Assembly (NCBI GenBank): GCA_021814805.1
Contig: JAKAHT010000011.1
Span: 1 to 14,880, forward strand
Reading direction: 5' to 3'
Origin: a bacterium
GTDB lineage: Bacteria; Patescibacteriota; Minisyncoccia; UBA6257; GWB1-50-10
Length of the DNA: 14,880 bases
A model generated the notes under the pieces. That model ran no database searches. It saw nothing but the letters and a program-made list of their open reading frames with translations, and had not been told where the DNA came from. How positions within the stretch are numbered: position 1 is the first letter of the stretch; each line of letters starts with the position of its first letter. Both the position numbers and the translations under genes were made by a program. Positions 6,619 to 12,961 of this stretch are shown piece after piece.

Positions 6619-7053
6619 CTTTATAAGCCTTATTTTCTCATAAGCTTCCTTTAAAACATTTTTTCCTTCATCGAAGGTGATGGTTTTCATTCCTTCTTCA
6701 AAAGAAACCCATTTTATATCCTCTATTTCGTCTTTGAATTCGTCTGGTGTTTTGTTTTTCATGCTTTCCGCCTCGGTCAGAAAGTATTCCACCGTCTTAT
6801 GGAATTTCTTTTCATCTTTTTCATAATCGTAATGTTCTTCGAATTTTATATCTTCGATTATTTTTGCTTTTTTAAGCCCTGTTTCTTCATAAAGTTCTCT
6901 TCGGGCGGTTTCAACCGGCCTCTCGCCTTCATCCTGATGGCCCTTGGGGAAACCCCAGTGTCCGGCAAAATGTTTTATGATTAAAAATAAAACACGGTTC
7001 CCTTCCTTATAAAATGGTATTGCCCCGTAAGAAGTATAAGATTCTGTCTCCAT
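6616..7053 (-). CDS. Nudix hydrolase, Ap4A-hydrolase-like
   Basis: 145 aa. A complete Nudix box G-x5-E-x7-REUXEEXGU is visible at residues ~38-60: GHQDEGE, RPVETAR, then RELYEETGL. The N-terminal part (SYGAIPFYKEGNRVLFLIIK followed by HWGFPKGH) is typical of bis(5'-nucleosyl)-tetraphosphatase-type Nudix enzymes. The expected reaction is Mg2+-dependent hydrolysis of a nucleoside diphosphate linked to another group, perhaps Ap4A; substrate is not decidable from sequence. It starts 6 nt after the stop of the CYTH gene and is likely co-transcribed with it. Both process nucleotide or polyphosphate substrates, which fits a housekeeping pair. No Shine-Dalgarno sequence is seen. Confidence 0.92.
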   Translation of the reverse strand: METESYTSYGAIPFYKEGNRVLFLIIKHFAGHWGFPKGHQDEGERPVETARRELYEETGLKKAKIIEDIKFEEHYDYEKDEKKFHKTVEYFLTEAESMKNKTPDEFKDEIEDIKWVSFEEGMKTITFDEGKNVLKEAYEKIRLIK

Positions 7054-7059
7054 AATTAT

Positions 7060-7602
7060 TTATTTCTTTTTATAGTCCGCTTCGGCCCGGCGCGTGAATT
7101 TTTTCAGTTCATCATCGGTCATTATTTTAACTCCCAGTTCCTCGGCCACGGAAAATATTTTTTTCTCTGCCGGAGCCTTCTTAATCATTTTATTGATCAC
7201 TACTTCCAATTCAAGATGATAACCCCAAATCTTACTCCACTTGAGAGCCAATTCCACGCCTTTGTAAGAATAATTATGTCTTTTCTGGAAAGAATGCATA
7301 TAGTCACCGAACCCCAAAATAATGAAAGTTTTGGCGGTTTTTTTAAAATATTTTCTGTCTATAGGTATTTCGATCTCCTCGAAATGGCTTCCCTTGCCTA
7401 TTTTATTCAATTTAAGGACTATTTTGGCGCTTTTCTTGGATACATTATCAACCACCTTGAGAAGTTTGTCCGGAAAAAGAAAAAAATAAACGTCTTTGTT
7501 ATCGTCTCCTAAATCGTCCGCGTTTTTACCCAAGAATGTTTTCAGTTCGTTGTATTTCAAACGGCTGAATCTTGATCTAAATTCTATTTCGATATTTTTC
7601 AT
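7060..7602 (-). CDS. CYTH-domain phosphohydrolase / class IV adenylate cyclase-like protein
   Basis: 180 aa from the ATG at 7602. The CYTH signature E-x-E-x-(K/R) is at the very N-terminus (NIEIEFRSRF). Later elements of the tunnel fold follow: KIVLKLN, FEEIEIPI, a FQKRHNYSYKGVELALKW segment carrying R/K residues for triphosphate binding, and HLELEVVI, where the last acidic strand holds metal ligands. Family members are tripolyphosphatases, thiamine triphosphatases or CyaB-type adenylate cyclases. The first signature has R instead of K, and the substrate cannot be assigned. An in-frame TTG at 7632 and ATG at 7623 lie upstream, but the -10 box at 7619-7614 makes 7602 the best start and places the signature at residues 3-7. 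Confidence 0.85.
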   Translation of the reverse strand: MKNIEIEFRSRFSRLKYNELKTFLGKNADDLGDDNKDVYFFLFPDKLLKVVDNVSKKSAKIVLKLNKIGKGSHFEEIEIPIDRKYFKKTAKTFIILGFGDYMHSFQKRHNYSYKGVELALKWSKIWGYHLELEVVINKMIKKAPAEKKIFSVAEELGVKIMTDDELKKFTRRAEADYKKK

Positions 7603-7613
7603 GTTATCCCTAA

Positions 7614-7622
7614 ATTCTAACA
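7614..7622 (-). promoter_or_regulatory. Extended -10 promoter of the CYTH gene
   Basis: TGTTAGAAT on the minus strand (TG-n-TAGAAT). Eleven nt separate it from the ATG at 7602, so the leader would be about 4-5 nt, and there is no Shine-Dalgarno sequence. It is divergent to the Gre promoter. Confidence 0.5.
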
Positions 7623-7625
7623 TAA

Positions 7626-7657
7626 TTGACAAAAGTCGAATAATTTGTCATTATTAT
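7626..7657 (+). promoter_or_regulatory. Promoter region of the Gre-family gene
   Basis: A perfect -35 TTGACA lies at 7626-7631. Candidate -10 boxes are CATTAT (7649-7654, 17-bp spacer) and TATTAT (7652-7657, 20-bp spacer). This gives a leader of about 35-40 nt, unlike the leaderless neighbours. The -35 is the left arm of an inverted repeat (see the repeat entry). Confidence 0.5.
7627..7650. repeat. Inverted repeat in divergent promoter region
   Basis: TGACAAA (7627-7633) and TTTGTCA (7644-7650) are perfect 7-bp inverted arms with a 10-bp spacer. The repeat overlaps the -35 of the Gre gene and lies between the divergent CYTH and Gre genes, so it could be an operator. No regulator is encoded nearby and the match could be partly due to the -35 sequence itself. 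Confidence 0.4.
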
Positions 7658-7683
7658 ATCAGTAAAATTCAAAAATTAACGAA

Positions 7684-7691
7684 AGAAAGGA
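7684..7691 (+). promoter_or_regulatory. Shine-Dalgarno site of the Gre-family gene
   Basis: AGAAAGGA ends 8 nt before the ATG at 7700. It decides the start: the longer in-frame ORF from 7496 is not used. It is one of only three clear ribosome binding sites in the window. Confidence 0.75.
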
Positions 7692-7699
7692 TACAAACC

Positions 7700-8230
7700 A
7701 TGGAAAGACATATTTTCAATGGTGTCGAAACCAGCAGAGAAAAATATGTTCTTACCTTGGAGGACAGAGAGGAATTGGAAAAATCTTTAAACAAAGCACT
7801 CGAGGATTACAATGACGCCGCGCAAGCCGGTTATTTATCGGGGTCCGAACAAGACGGACACCACGACGAAGGCTTTCAGCTTAGCAAAAGAAATACGGAA
7901 GTCTTATTTGCTCAAATACAGCAGATAAGAGACGTCATTAATAATTCCCGGGTGATAACGCCGGAAGAACAAGAAAATTTCGTGGCTCTGGGAAACGGAA
8001 TCGTAATAGAATACGAAAACGACAAGAGCCGGCTCGCTTTCATAATGAGCGGGTACGTCGGAGGTTCTTCCGACATTCGGAGAAAAATATCCATCAAAAG
8101 TCCCCTAGGTAAAGCATTGATCGGAAAAAAGGCAGGAGACATCATCGATGTCAAATTGCCTTCTGGTTTGAGGAGGGTCAAGATTGTAAAGATTTTGAGC
8201 CCTTCTAAGGCTCTCGAAGCCTTCAATTAA
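7700..8230 (+). CDS. GreA/GreB-family transcription elongation factor
   Basis: 176 aa. Residues ~18-85 form a predicted helical hairpin (EDREELEKSLNKALEDYNDA, and after the turn a helix with FAQIQQIRDVINNSRVI). Residues ~94-168 form the FKBP-like C-terminal domain: G-N-G-I-V-I-E-Y, then SPLGKALIGKKAGDIIDVKL and R-V-K-I-V-K-I, the standard Gre ending (SP-x-G-x-A-L-x-G-x-x-x-G-D). Gre factors enter the RNA polymerase secondary channel and stimulate cleavage of backtracked RNA with acidic residues at the coiled-coil tip. Here the tip region is unusual (GSEQDGHHDEGF, ~48-59) instead of the GD-L-x-E-N-A-E-Y motif, although D52, D56 and E57 could play that part. It might be a canonical Gre, or a Gfh/Rnk-like regulator. 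It has its own promoter, ribosome site and terminator. Confidence 0.85.
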   Translation: MERHIFNGVETSREKYVLTLEDREELEKSLNKALEDYNDAAQAGYLSGSEQDGHHDEGFQLSKRNTEVLFAQIQQIRDVINNSRVITPEEQENFVALGNGIVIEYENDKSRLAFIMSGYVGGSSDIRRKISIKSPLGKALIGKKAGDIIDVKLPSGLRRVKIVKILSPSKALEAFN

Positions 8231-8778
8231 GGGATGGAAACATCCCTTTTTTGCTTGAAAAAATCCCGGTTCCCGTATTTCAAAAAAGCTATGCCGAACG
8301 CTTCTGAAAATCCGTCGGTTCTGTTTATGAGTTCTTTAACCAATGATTCGATTTCTTCCGGCTTGCCGTCTGTCTTAGCATCAAACTCTCTTATGATGAC
8401 TCCAAACTCGCCGCCTTTTTTAACTTCCGATGAAACCTCAGCCGGCAGAGGCAGTTTTTTGCTCACACCGGTATAAATATTGTTGTCTTCATCGACAATG
8501 GAAGCCGTGCAAACTATATGATAAATGCCATTTATTTCCTCGAGTCCCGCTTCGAGACCCAGAGAAAAATCAAAATCTCCTTCTCCGTTCGCCTTTACGG
8601 CGTTCATGGCTCTCGTGATCGATCCTTGAATGGTGGTTTTTTCATCGAGCGGCTGATCCGCTATGCCGGACTCAACTCCGAACGGTTTTATTTCCGCATC
8701 GGTCAAATTCCGGCTGACCAGGAATTTTTTGATTATATTTATTTTTTGTTCGCTCGTCGTACCTATCAATATCTTCAT
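8227..8778 (-). CDS. Inosine/xanthosine triphosphatase (YjjX/DUF84 family)
   Basis: 183 aa. It begins MKILIGTTSEQKINIIKKF, the usual start of YjjX-type NTPases (GT-x-N/S-x-x-K), and carries V-E-S-G-I-A-D-Q-P-L-D-E-x-T-T-I-Q-G-S-I-x-R-A at ~35-57, the family's core (V-x-S-G-V-x-x-Q-P...ET-x-x-G-A-x-N-R-A). Next come FSLGLEAGL (71-79) with the acidic residue of the active site, and strands IVCTASIVD and GVSKKLPLP. The family hydrolyses ITP/XTP and related non-canonical purine triphosphates. Its ATG shares four bases (ATGA) with the stop of the adenylate-kinase/GTP-cyclohydrolase fusion, so the two are translationally coupled. That points to a purine-triphosphate role in the same pathway or removal of a by-product. 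The 3' end overlaps the Gre stop by 3 bp. Confidence 0.88.
   Translation of the reverse strand: MKILIGTTSEQKINIIKKFLVSRNLTDAEIKPFGVESGIADQPLDEKTTIQGSITRAMNAVKANGEGDFDFSLGLEAGLEEINGIYHIVCTASIVDEDNNIYTGVSKKLPLPAEVSSEVKKGGEFGVIIREFDAKTDGKPEEIESLVKELINRTDGFSEAFGIAFLKYGNRDFFKQKRDVSIP
8229..8252 (+). terminator. Intrinsic terminator of the Gre-family gene
   Basis: AAGGGATG (8229-8236), GAAA loop (8237-8240) and CATCCCTT (8241-8248) form an 8-bp perfect stem, and T residues run to 8252. The GNRA-type loop and T-run make it a strong rho-independent terminator. It overlaps the TAA of Gre and lies inside the last codons of the convergent YjjX gene. In the other direction the hairpin has no T-run. Confidence 0.88.
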
Positions 8779-10046
8779 ACTTTTTTCAAAAGATGGCCCA
8801 TTTTTTCTTTTTTTGTCGACAAATATTTACCGTTATGCTTATTCGGTTCTATTTCAATGTTTTTTATGCCTTCTACAACCACGCCGAGATCGGTTAACTT
8901 TTTCATTTTATCAGGATTGTTGGTAAGAAGCACGACGCTCTCCACGTCCAAATCGCCAAGTATATCCTTTACCACGTAATAACTCCTGAGTTCGGCCGGA
9001 AGACCGAGCATTTCATTGGCGTCCACAGTATCTGCTCCGTCTCTTTGAAGTTTGTAAGCCTTAAGCTTATTTATTATGTTTATGCCCCGCCCTTCCTGAA
9101 AAAGATAGATTACGATACCGGAGCCGGCTTTGTTTATTGCTTTCAAAGAACGATGAAGTTGATCGCCGCAGTCGCACCTGTAGGAACCGAATATATCTCC
9201 CGTGATGCAAGAAGAGTGAATTCTTAAAAGCACGCCGCTCTTGCCTCTAACCCTGCCTTTGACAAGAGCCAAATGGTACTGGTAATCGAGTTCTGATTGG
9301 TAGGAAATGAGCTGAAAATCGCCGTAAATTGTTTCCACAAGAGACGAGCTTTGTCTTCGGAAAATTTTCCAATCATCTTTCACCTTACTCTTCAACTTCA
9401 TCAATATGTTAGAAAATATAACTATGTCGTCTTCGTCTCCGCTCACGTCGAAATGCGCTTCGCTTATGCCTTTCAAATAATCGATCGCTCCGCTTACCTC
9501 ATGGAGATATAAAAAGAAATCCTCTTTTATTTTATTGGGAGGCGTCAAAACTTTCTTAAGGCGGCCGCCGTCCAAATCGCAGTGATTTTCATTCTTGCCG
9601 GGAACAAAGTCGGTGAAATATCGGTGGCACTTTTCGCAAATGTATCGGCCATTATATCTTGCTATGGCCGTCTCGAGCGATGGATTGATGCGAATAAGAG
9701 CCTTTATCGAGTAGCGGCCCTTTTGTATCATCTTCTTAAGCTCTCTTGCTTCCTCTATTCTTCTTGGAAAACCGTCCAAAACCAGGCCGTTAGAATTGTT
9801 ACCGTTCAGCTTATCTATTTCTTTATTGATTATCGAAGCTATGGCCTTGGAACGCTTCAAGATAGAAGTTTTCTTATTGTCTATCACCGCTATTTCCTTC
9901 CGGTATTTTTTCTTGGCGGCTTCGTCGCGGTACAAATTTCCCCAGGATATTTTTTCGAGCTTGAGCTGCTCCGATAAAAAAGTGGCCTGGGCTGTTTTGC
10001 CGCTGCCTGGCGGCCCGAAGATTATATATAAATCCCTCTTCATCAT
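8775..10046 (-). CDS. Adenylate-kinase-like domain fused to GTP cyclohydrolase II
   Basis: 423 aa from the ATG at 10046; an in-frame TTG at 10058 would add four residues. Residues ~1-215 are adenylate-kinase-like: P-loop GPPGSGKT (11-18), DGFPRR (91-96), and a zinc LID with C137, C140, C156 and D159 (the C-C-C-D set of Gram-positive kinases). The later DD-x-x-x-x-V-x-x-R element is replaced by a LTPPNKIKEDF stretch. Residues ~236-423 are a complete GTP cyclohydrolase II: zinc ligands C280, C291 and C293, QEGRGIN, K-A-Y (Y331), R354, TNNP and TKKEKMGHLL. Known GTP cyclohydrolase II opens guanine from GTP to give 2,5-diamino-6-ribosylamino-pyrimidinone phosphate, formate and pyrophosphate. Usual active-site residues differ: F316 for Arg90, S279 for Glu53, E352 for Asp126 (E. 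coli numbering). It follows the aminotransferase by 12 nt and overlaps YjjX by 4 bp. Confidence 0.9.
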   Translation of the reverse strand: MMKRDLYIIFGPPGSGKTAQATFLSEQLKLEKISWGNLYRDEAAKKKYRKEIAVIDNKKTSILKRSKAIASIINKEIDKLNGNNSNGLVLDGFPRRIEEARELKKMIQKGRYSIKALIRINPSLETAIARYNGRYICEKCHRYFTDFVPGKNENHCDLDGGRLKKVLTPPNKIKEDFFLYLHEVSGAIDYLKGISEAHFDVSGDEDDIVIFSNILMKLKSKVKDDWKIFRRQSSSLVETIYGDFQLISYQSELDYQYHLALVKGRVRGKSGVLLRIHSSCITGDIFGSYRCDCGDQLHRSLKAINKAGSGIVIYLFQEGRGINIINKLKAYKLQRDGADTVDANEMLGLPAELRSYYVVKDILGDLDVESVVLLTNNPDKMKKLTDLGVVVEGIKNIEIEPNKHNGKYLSTKKEKMGHLLKKV

Positions 10047-10057
10047 ATAATGGTTCA

Positions 10058-10063
10058 ATTATA
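10058..10063 (-). promoter_or_regulatory. Possible internal -10 box before the kinase/cyclohydrolase fusion
   Basis: TATAAT on the minus strand overlaps the stop of the aminotransferase gene and lies 11 nt before the ATG at 10046. It could start a second, shorter transcript with a leader of about 5 nt. No -35 was identified; chance occurrence is possible in AT-rich DNA. Confidence 0.35.
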
Positions 10064-11081
10064 CAAAAACGTCATTTATAACGCCAAAAACCGACTTCGG
10101 GTTTCCGCTCATCGGTAATATGAAAATATGATCCTTCAAAAACCCCGCTTCCTTGAATTTTTTGCGGTCGACGGCCGGATGCGTATGTTCCCAGAAAGGT
10201 CTCACGATATTCCCCAGTTTCGAAAGTTTTTTTCTTATTCGGCCGATATCGTTTCTCTTGTATATCACCGGGAAAAATAATGGCGTGACTTTGGAATCGA
10301 AATATCCGAAAACGGGCTTTATTTCCTTGAATTTTTTTTCTTGGAAAAAATCCACGTAAGACCTGTAAAATTTTTTCCTTTCCGAGCGTATCCGGCGCAT
10401 CTCCGATTTCTTTATCTTCTTTACGGACTCGACAGGCATGCCAAGGGAATACCCTCCCCATTTTCCGAGGCGCGGGCCGTATTCTTTTATAGATTCCCCT
10501 TCCGATTTATATATCTCTTTTATGGTCGTACCGGGAATTATGCGTCCTGATTTCATAAGCGAATATATTTTTTCATCGAAACTTACGGCGGCCGGCGGCG
10601 CTTTCTTGAATTTATAATCCTCGATACCGTACTTTCTTCCGTCGACTATCAAAACTCCTCCGTCCGGAACCGGGAAAAATTTCCTCAAACTAAAAATGGC
10701 GGCGCTGCCCGAGAGCTTGAATCCGCCATCGAAAAGGAGATGAGCGCAATCTTCGATGACAAATAAGCCTTTCTTTTCCGCCAGATGGCATATCTTTTCC
10801 GTTTCTCTTTGAGGAAAACCGAAATAATGGGTGATGATTATCCCTCTCACGTTTCCGATCATTTTTTTCTTTAAATCTTCCGCATCTATCTCGAGATTAT
10901 TCGTTTTTATACGATAGGGTTCCACGGAAAAACCGCTTTCTATGACTGCCTGAATTTCGTCCCCGCAACTGTAACTCGGAACCAGTATACGGTCTTTCTT
11001 AGAATGCGGAATGTGCTTGAGAAACGAATGAAGGCCGTTTCTCGCGTAAAGAGGATAATAAATGTTTTTATATGAAGACAT
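10059..11081 (-). CDS. DegT/DnrJ/EryC1/StrS-type PLP aminotransferase
   Basis: 340 aa, fold type I. Visible landmarks are the N-terminal ILVPSYSCGDE (32-42), the strand GIIITHYFGFP (80-90), VIEDCAHLL (108-116) with D111 to bind the pyridine nitrogen of PLP and H114 stacking nearby, and SLRKFFPVPDGG (131-142), in which K134 is the likely Schiff-base lysine. In this family such enzymes transfer an amino group to a keto-sugar (often nucleotide-linked) or a related keto-group, usually in surface sugars or secondary metabolites. The substrate is not known. The C-terminal half is short compared with the typical ~370 aa. The start overlaps the GNAT gene by 14 bp and the stop is 12 nt from the next start, so it is an inner gene of the operon. 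Confidence 0.88.
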   Translation of the reverse strand: MSSYKNIYYPLYARNGLHSFLKHIPHSKKDRILVPSYSCGDEIQAVIESGFSVEPYRIKTNNLEIDAEDLKKKMIGNVRGIIITHYFGFPQRETEKICHLAEKKGLFVIEDCAHLLFDGGFKLSGSAAIFSLRKFFPVPDGGVLIVDGRKYGIEDYKFKKAPPAAVSFDEKIYSLMKSGRIIPGTTIKEIYKSEGESIKEYGPRLGKWGGYSLGMPVESVKKIKKSEMRRIRSERKKFYRSYVDFFQEKKFKEIKPVFGYFDSKVTPLFFPVIYKRNDIGRIRKKLSKLGNIVRPFWEHTHPAVDRKKFKEAGFLKDHIFILPMSGNPKSVFGVINDVFV

Positions 11082-12036
11082 CGAATGATTTTAAATACAT
11101 CGTGGGTTTGAAAGCTAATTTATGATTCCTCGTGCCGGGCTCACTTCCTAATTCTCCATCATTCAGGAAATTTAAACCCCACTCCGAGGCAGTTTTAAAA
11201 CAACGAATGTAGGTAGCATCGGATACGCCGTGAGCCCCTTTGTTTTCCGGTTTATTTATGCCTTTTACCGAATAAATTATTCCCCAATCTCTTTTCAATG
11301 GGGACCGGTGCATCAAGCTTATAGAAACAGGATTGCCGTTCAAATAACCCGCCTCAAAGAGCAGGTCCCGGTTTCCCAATATTTTTTTGAAACCGAGGAA
11401 CGCCTCCAAAGTGAACTTTTCCTTTTCTTTCTTTTTCTTTTCATATTTAGACCCTTGCGTTTCATTCCAAACTTCGAGCACTTTCAGAACATCTCCGAGA
11501 TTTTTTTCTTCAACGTCTTTAAAATTAAGCTCGCCGCTTTGAATAAGCCTTTTCTCCGCATTCCTTAAATTAGCAAACCCGGACCCTTGAAGATGGGAAA
11601 CGGTCGGAACGTCGTAAACAACCTCCTCTTTGGACCTCAGCTCGATTCTGTGTTTTATGCCGGATAAATCCTTTTTTCTTTTTTTAAGCCAATCACCGCT
11701 CACGTTTTGGATTTTTATTTCTCCGACCGAAAAAAAATCTTTCAATCTCGAAACAAAACCCAGAAAGCTTTCAAAGTTAGAAATGAACGGACTGAAAATA
11801 ACCGCATCTTTTTCGGCGGCCAACAGAACTCCCCGGAAACACCCGGCTTCCGTATATATCGGCCTGTAACCGTATTTTAAGTAAGAAAGGATGTGTTGGG
11901 GACTTTGTTCAAAAATAGGAAAAGGCTCTTCCGAAAAGACGGCGGAAATATCTTTAAAATCTTCGGGCGTTACTTTGGCTTCCCTGAAGCTGCATTTTTC
12001 TTCCTTTAAAAATTTCTCTATGCCGCCCGTTGTCAT
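11068..12036 (-). CDS. FemX/MprF-like (DUF2156-type) GNAT acyltransferase
   Basis: 322 aa, no membrane segment. Residues ~15-130 form the first half, with YKYGYRPIY-like and FSPFISNFESF strands. Residues ~138-320 form the second: VVYDVPTVSHLQGSGFANLR (139-158), then a basic helix, an EVWNETQGSKY region, FEAGYLNGNPVSISL (227-241), a SDATYIRCFKTASEWGLNFL helix-strand (272-291), and NDGELGSEPGTRNHKLAFKP (292-311). This is the pattern of DUF2156, the soluble transferase domain of MprF and related proteins, and of peptidoglycan FemX enzymes. Such enzymes commonly take an aminoacyl group from aminoacyl-tRNA and attach it to an amine or hydroxyl of a lipid or cell-wall precursor; here donor and acceptor are unknown. 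It overlaps its upstream neighbour by ATGA and its downstream neighbour by 14 bp. Confidence 0.78.
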   Translation of the reverse strand: MTTGGIEKFLKEEKCSFREAKVTPEDFKDISAVFSEEPFPIFEQSPQHILSYLKYGYRPIYTEAGCFRGVLLAAEKDAVIFSPFISNFESFLGFVSRLKDFFSVGEIKIQNVSGDWLKKRKKDLSGIKHRIELRSKEEVVYDVPTVSHLQGSGFANLRNAEKRLIQSGELNFKDVEEKNLGDVLKVLEVWNETQGSKYEKKKKEKEKFTLEAFLGFKKILGNRDLLFEAGYLNGNPVSISLMHRSPLKRDWGIIYSVKGINKPENKGAHGVSDATYIRCFKTASEWGLNFLNDGELGSEPGTRNHKLAFKPTMYLKSFDVFI

Positions 12037-12950
12037 TTTCGTGGATATATTATGGGTATAACGTTTTCTTTATCCAATCCGGCATTATACATGAGCCCTC
12101 TTTCATAGGCGCTTTCCGTCCAAAACATCAAACCGTCCGGAAAAAGATTTTTAAAAAATCTGCCCAATATTCTGTACGATCCGATAAGAGTTTTCGTTCT
12201 CTGTCTTATTTCTTCATCGCCCCACCCCAACTCTTCTTCATAGAAGGGAATGTTCCTTTTATAGATGCACTCAAAAAGTTTCCCGCCGTCTTCTTTAAGG
12301 TCGGCTGGTTCGATTCCCCTTTCGCCTATTTCTTTTTCCAAATCCTTTATTTCAGACAGTTTTTTCACTTCGGTTATGAATCGGCTTTGGATCAAAATAT
12401 CCTCAAATTCTCTGAAATTCGATTCCAAATCTTTTTTGTAGTCCGTACCCTGGAGTTTTTCATAGTTTTCGAGGAGCAAGTCGCTGAAATAAGCCACCCC
12501 TTCCATTTTTATGCCTAAATCGTTGCTTCTCTCCAGAAAAGAAACCATGGAAGAGATTGAGGACTTGGTCCTCGGTCCGACTTTACCCGTATACCCGACT
12601 ACGCCTTTGCCGGTCGCGTAAGAAGGACAAAATACGGCGTAGATTTTTACCGGCTTTTCGCTTTTCAGGGAAGAGATGACGCACCTCAGCATTTCTCTCG
12701 TCATGAGACTGTCCCTGAATTCCACGTTGGAAAATTCCCCCAGATATTCCCACCAAGCGAGGATTTTTTTGAGCATTCCGACTTCTGCCGGCGAGTAAGA
12801 AGTCTTCTGGAAAGAAATGGGCTCTCCTATTCCGAACTTCCTGGCGAAGGTTATGACCGAACACCAGTTTTTATTGGACGGATTTTCCCCAAAAGATCCT
12901 TGAGGCATTATTTCCTTGATGATTTCGTTCCAAGTGAATACTTTCTCCAT
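12033..12950 (-). CDS. Protein of unknown function, first gene after the tRNA
   Basis: 305 aa, soluble, and not recognised by me. Start: the ATG at 12950 lies 11 nt beyond the tRNA 3' end, with no Shine-Dalgarno sequence. Visible parts are an N-terminal ~75-residue helical region with NKNWCSVITFARKFGIGEP; a strand-loop-helix KIYAVFCPSYATGKGVVGYTG (102-122), which looks like the start of a Rossmann-type core although no classic P-loop is present; a basic SSISSMV helix region after GPRTK; MEGVAYFSDLLLENYE (149-164); a long charged helical stretch (~165-225); and an aromatic C-terminal part with PFYEEELGW (235-243), GSYRILGRFFKNLFP and FWTESAYERGLMYNAG (276-291). The loose order of features recalls isonitrile-synthase or cyclodipeptide-synthase folds, but motif agreement is too weak to claim either. 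It is coupled to the GNAT gene by a 4-bp overlap. Confidence 0.85.
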   Translation of the reverse strand: MEKVFTWNEIIKEIMPQGSFGENPSNKNWCSVITFARKFGIGEPISFQKTSYSPAEVGMLKKILAWWEYLGEFSNVEFRDSLMTREMLRCVISSLKSEKPVKIYAVFCPSYATGKGVVGYTGKVGPRTKSSISSMVSFLERSNDLGIKMEGVAYFSDLLLENYEKLQGTDYKKDLESNFREFEDILIQSRFITEVKKLSEIKDLEKEIGERGIEPADLKEDGGKLFECIYKRNIPFYEEELGWGDEEIRQRTKTLIGSYRILGRFFKNLFPDGLMFWTESAYERGLMYNAGLDKENVIPIIYPRK

Positions 12951-12961
12951 TTTTATGTTTG

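Noticed and set aside
8518..8979. 153-aa plus-strand ORF
   Set aside because: It covers the antisense of YjjX and of the cyclohydrolase C-terminus, both conserved proteins, and has no start signals.
8775..10046. Assignment of the fusion to riboflavin synthesis (ribA)
   Set aside because: The cyclohydrolase domain is clear but no other riboflavin gene is in the window, CPR genomes commonly lack the pathway, and active-site residues differ. I left the gene symbol empty.
12033..12950. Isonitrile synthase or cyclodipeptide synthase
   Set aside because: Only loose similarity in the order of segments. Expected family motifs are absent, so I report it as unknown.
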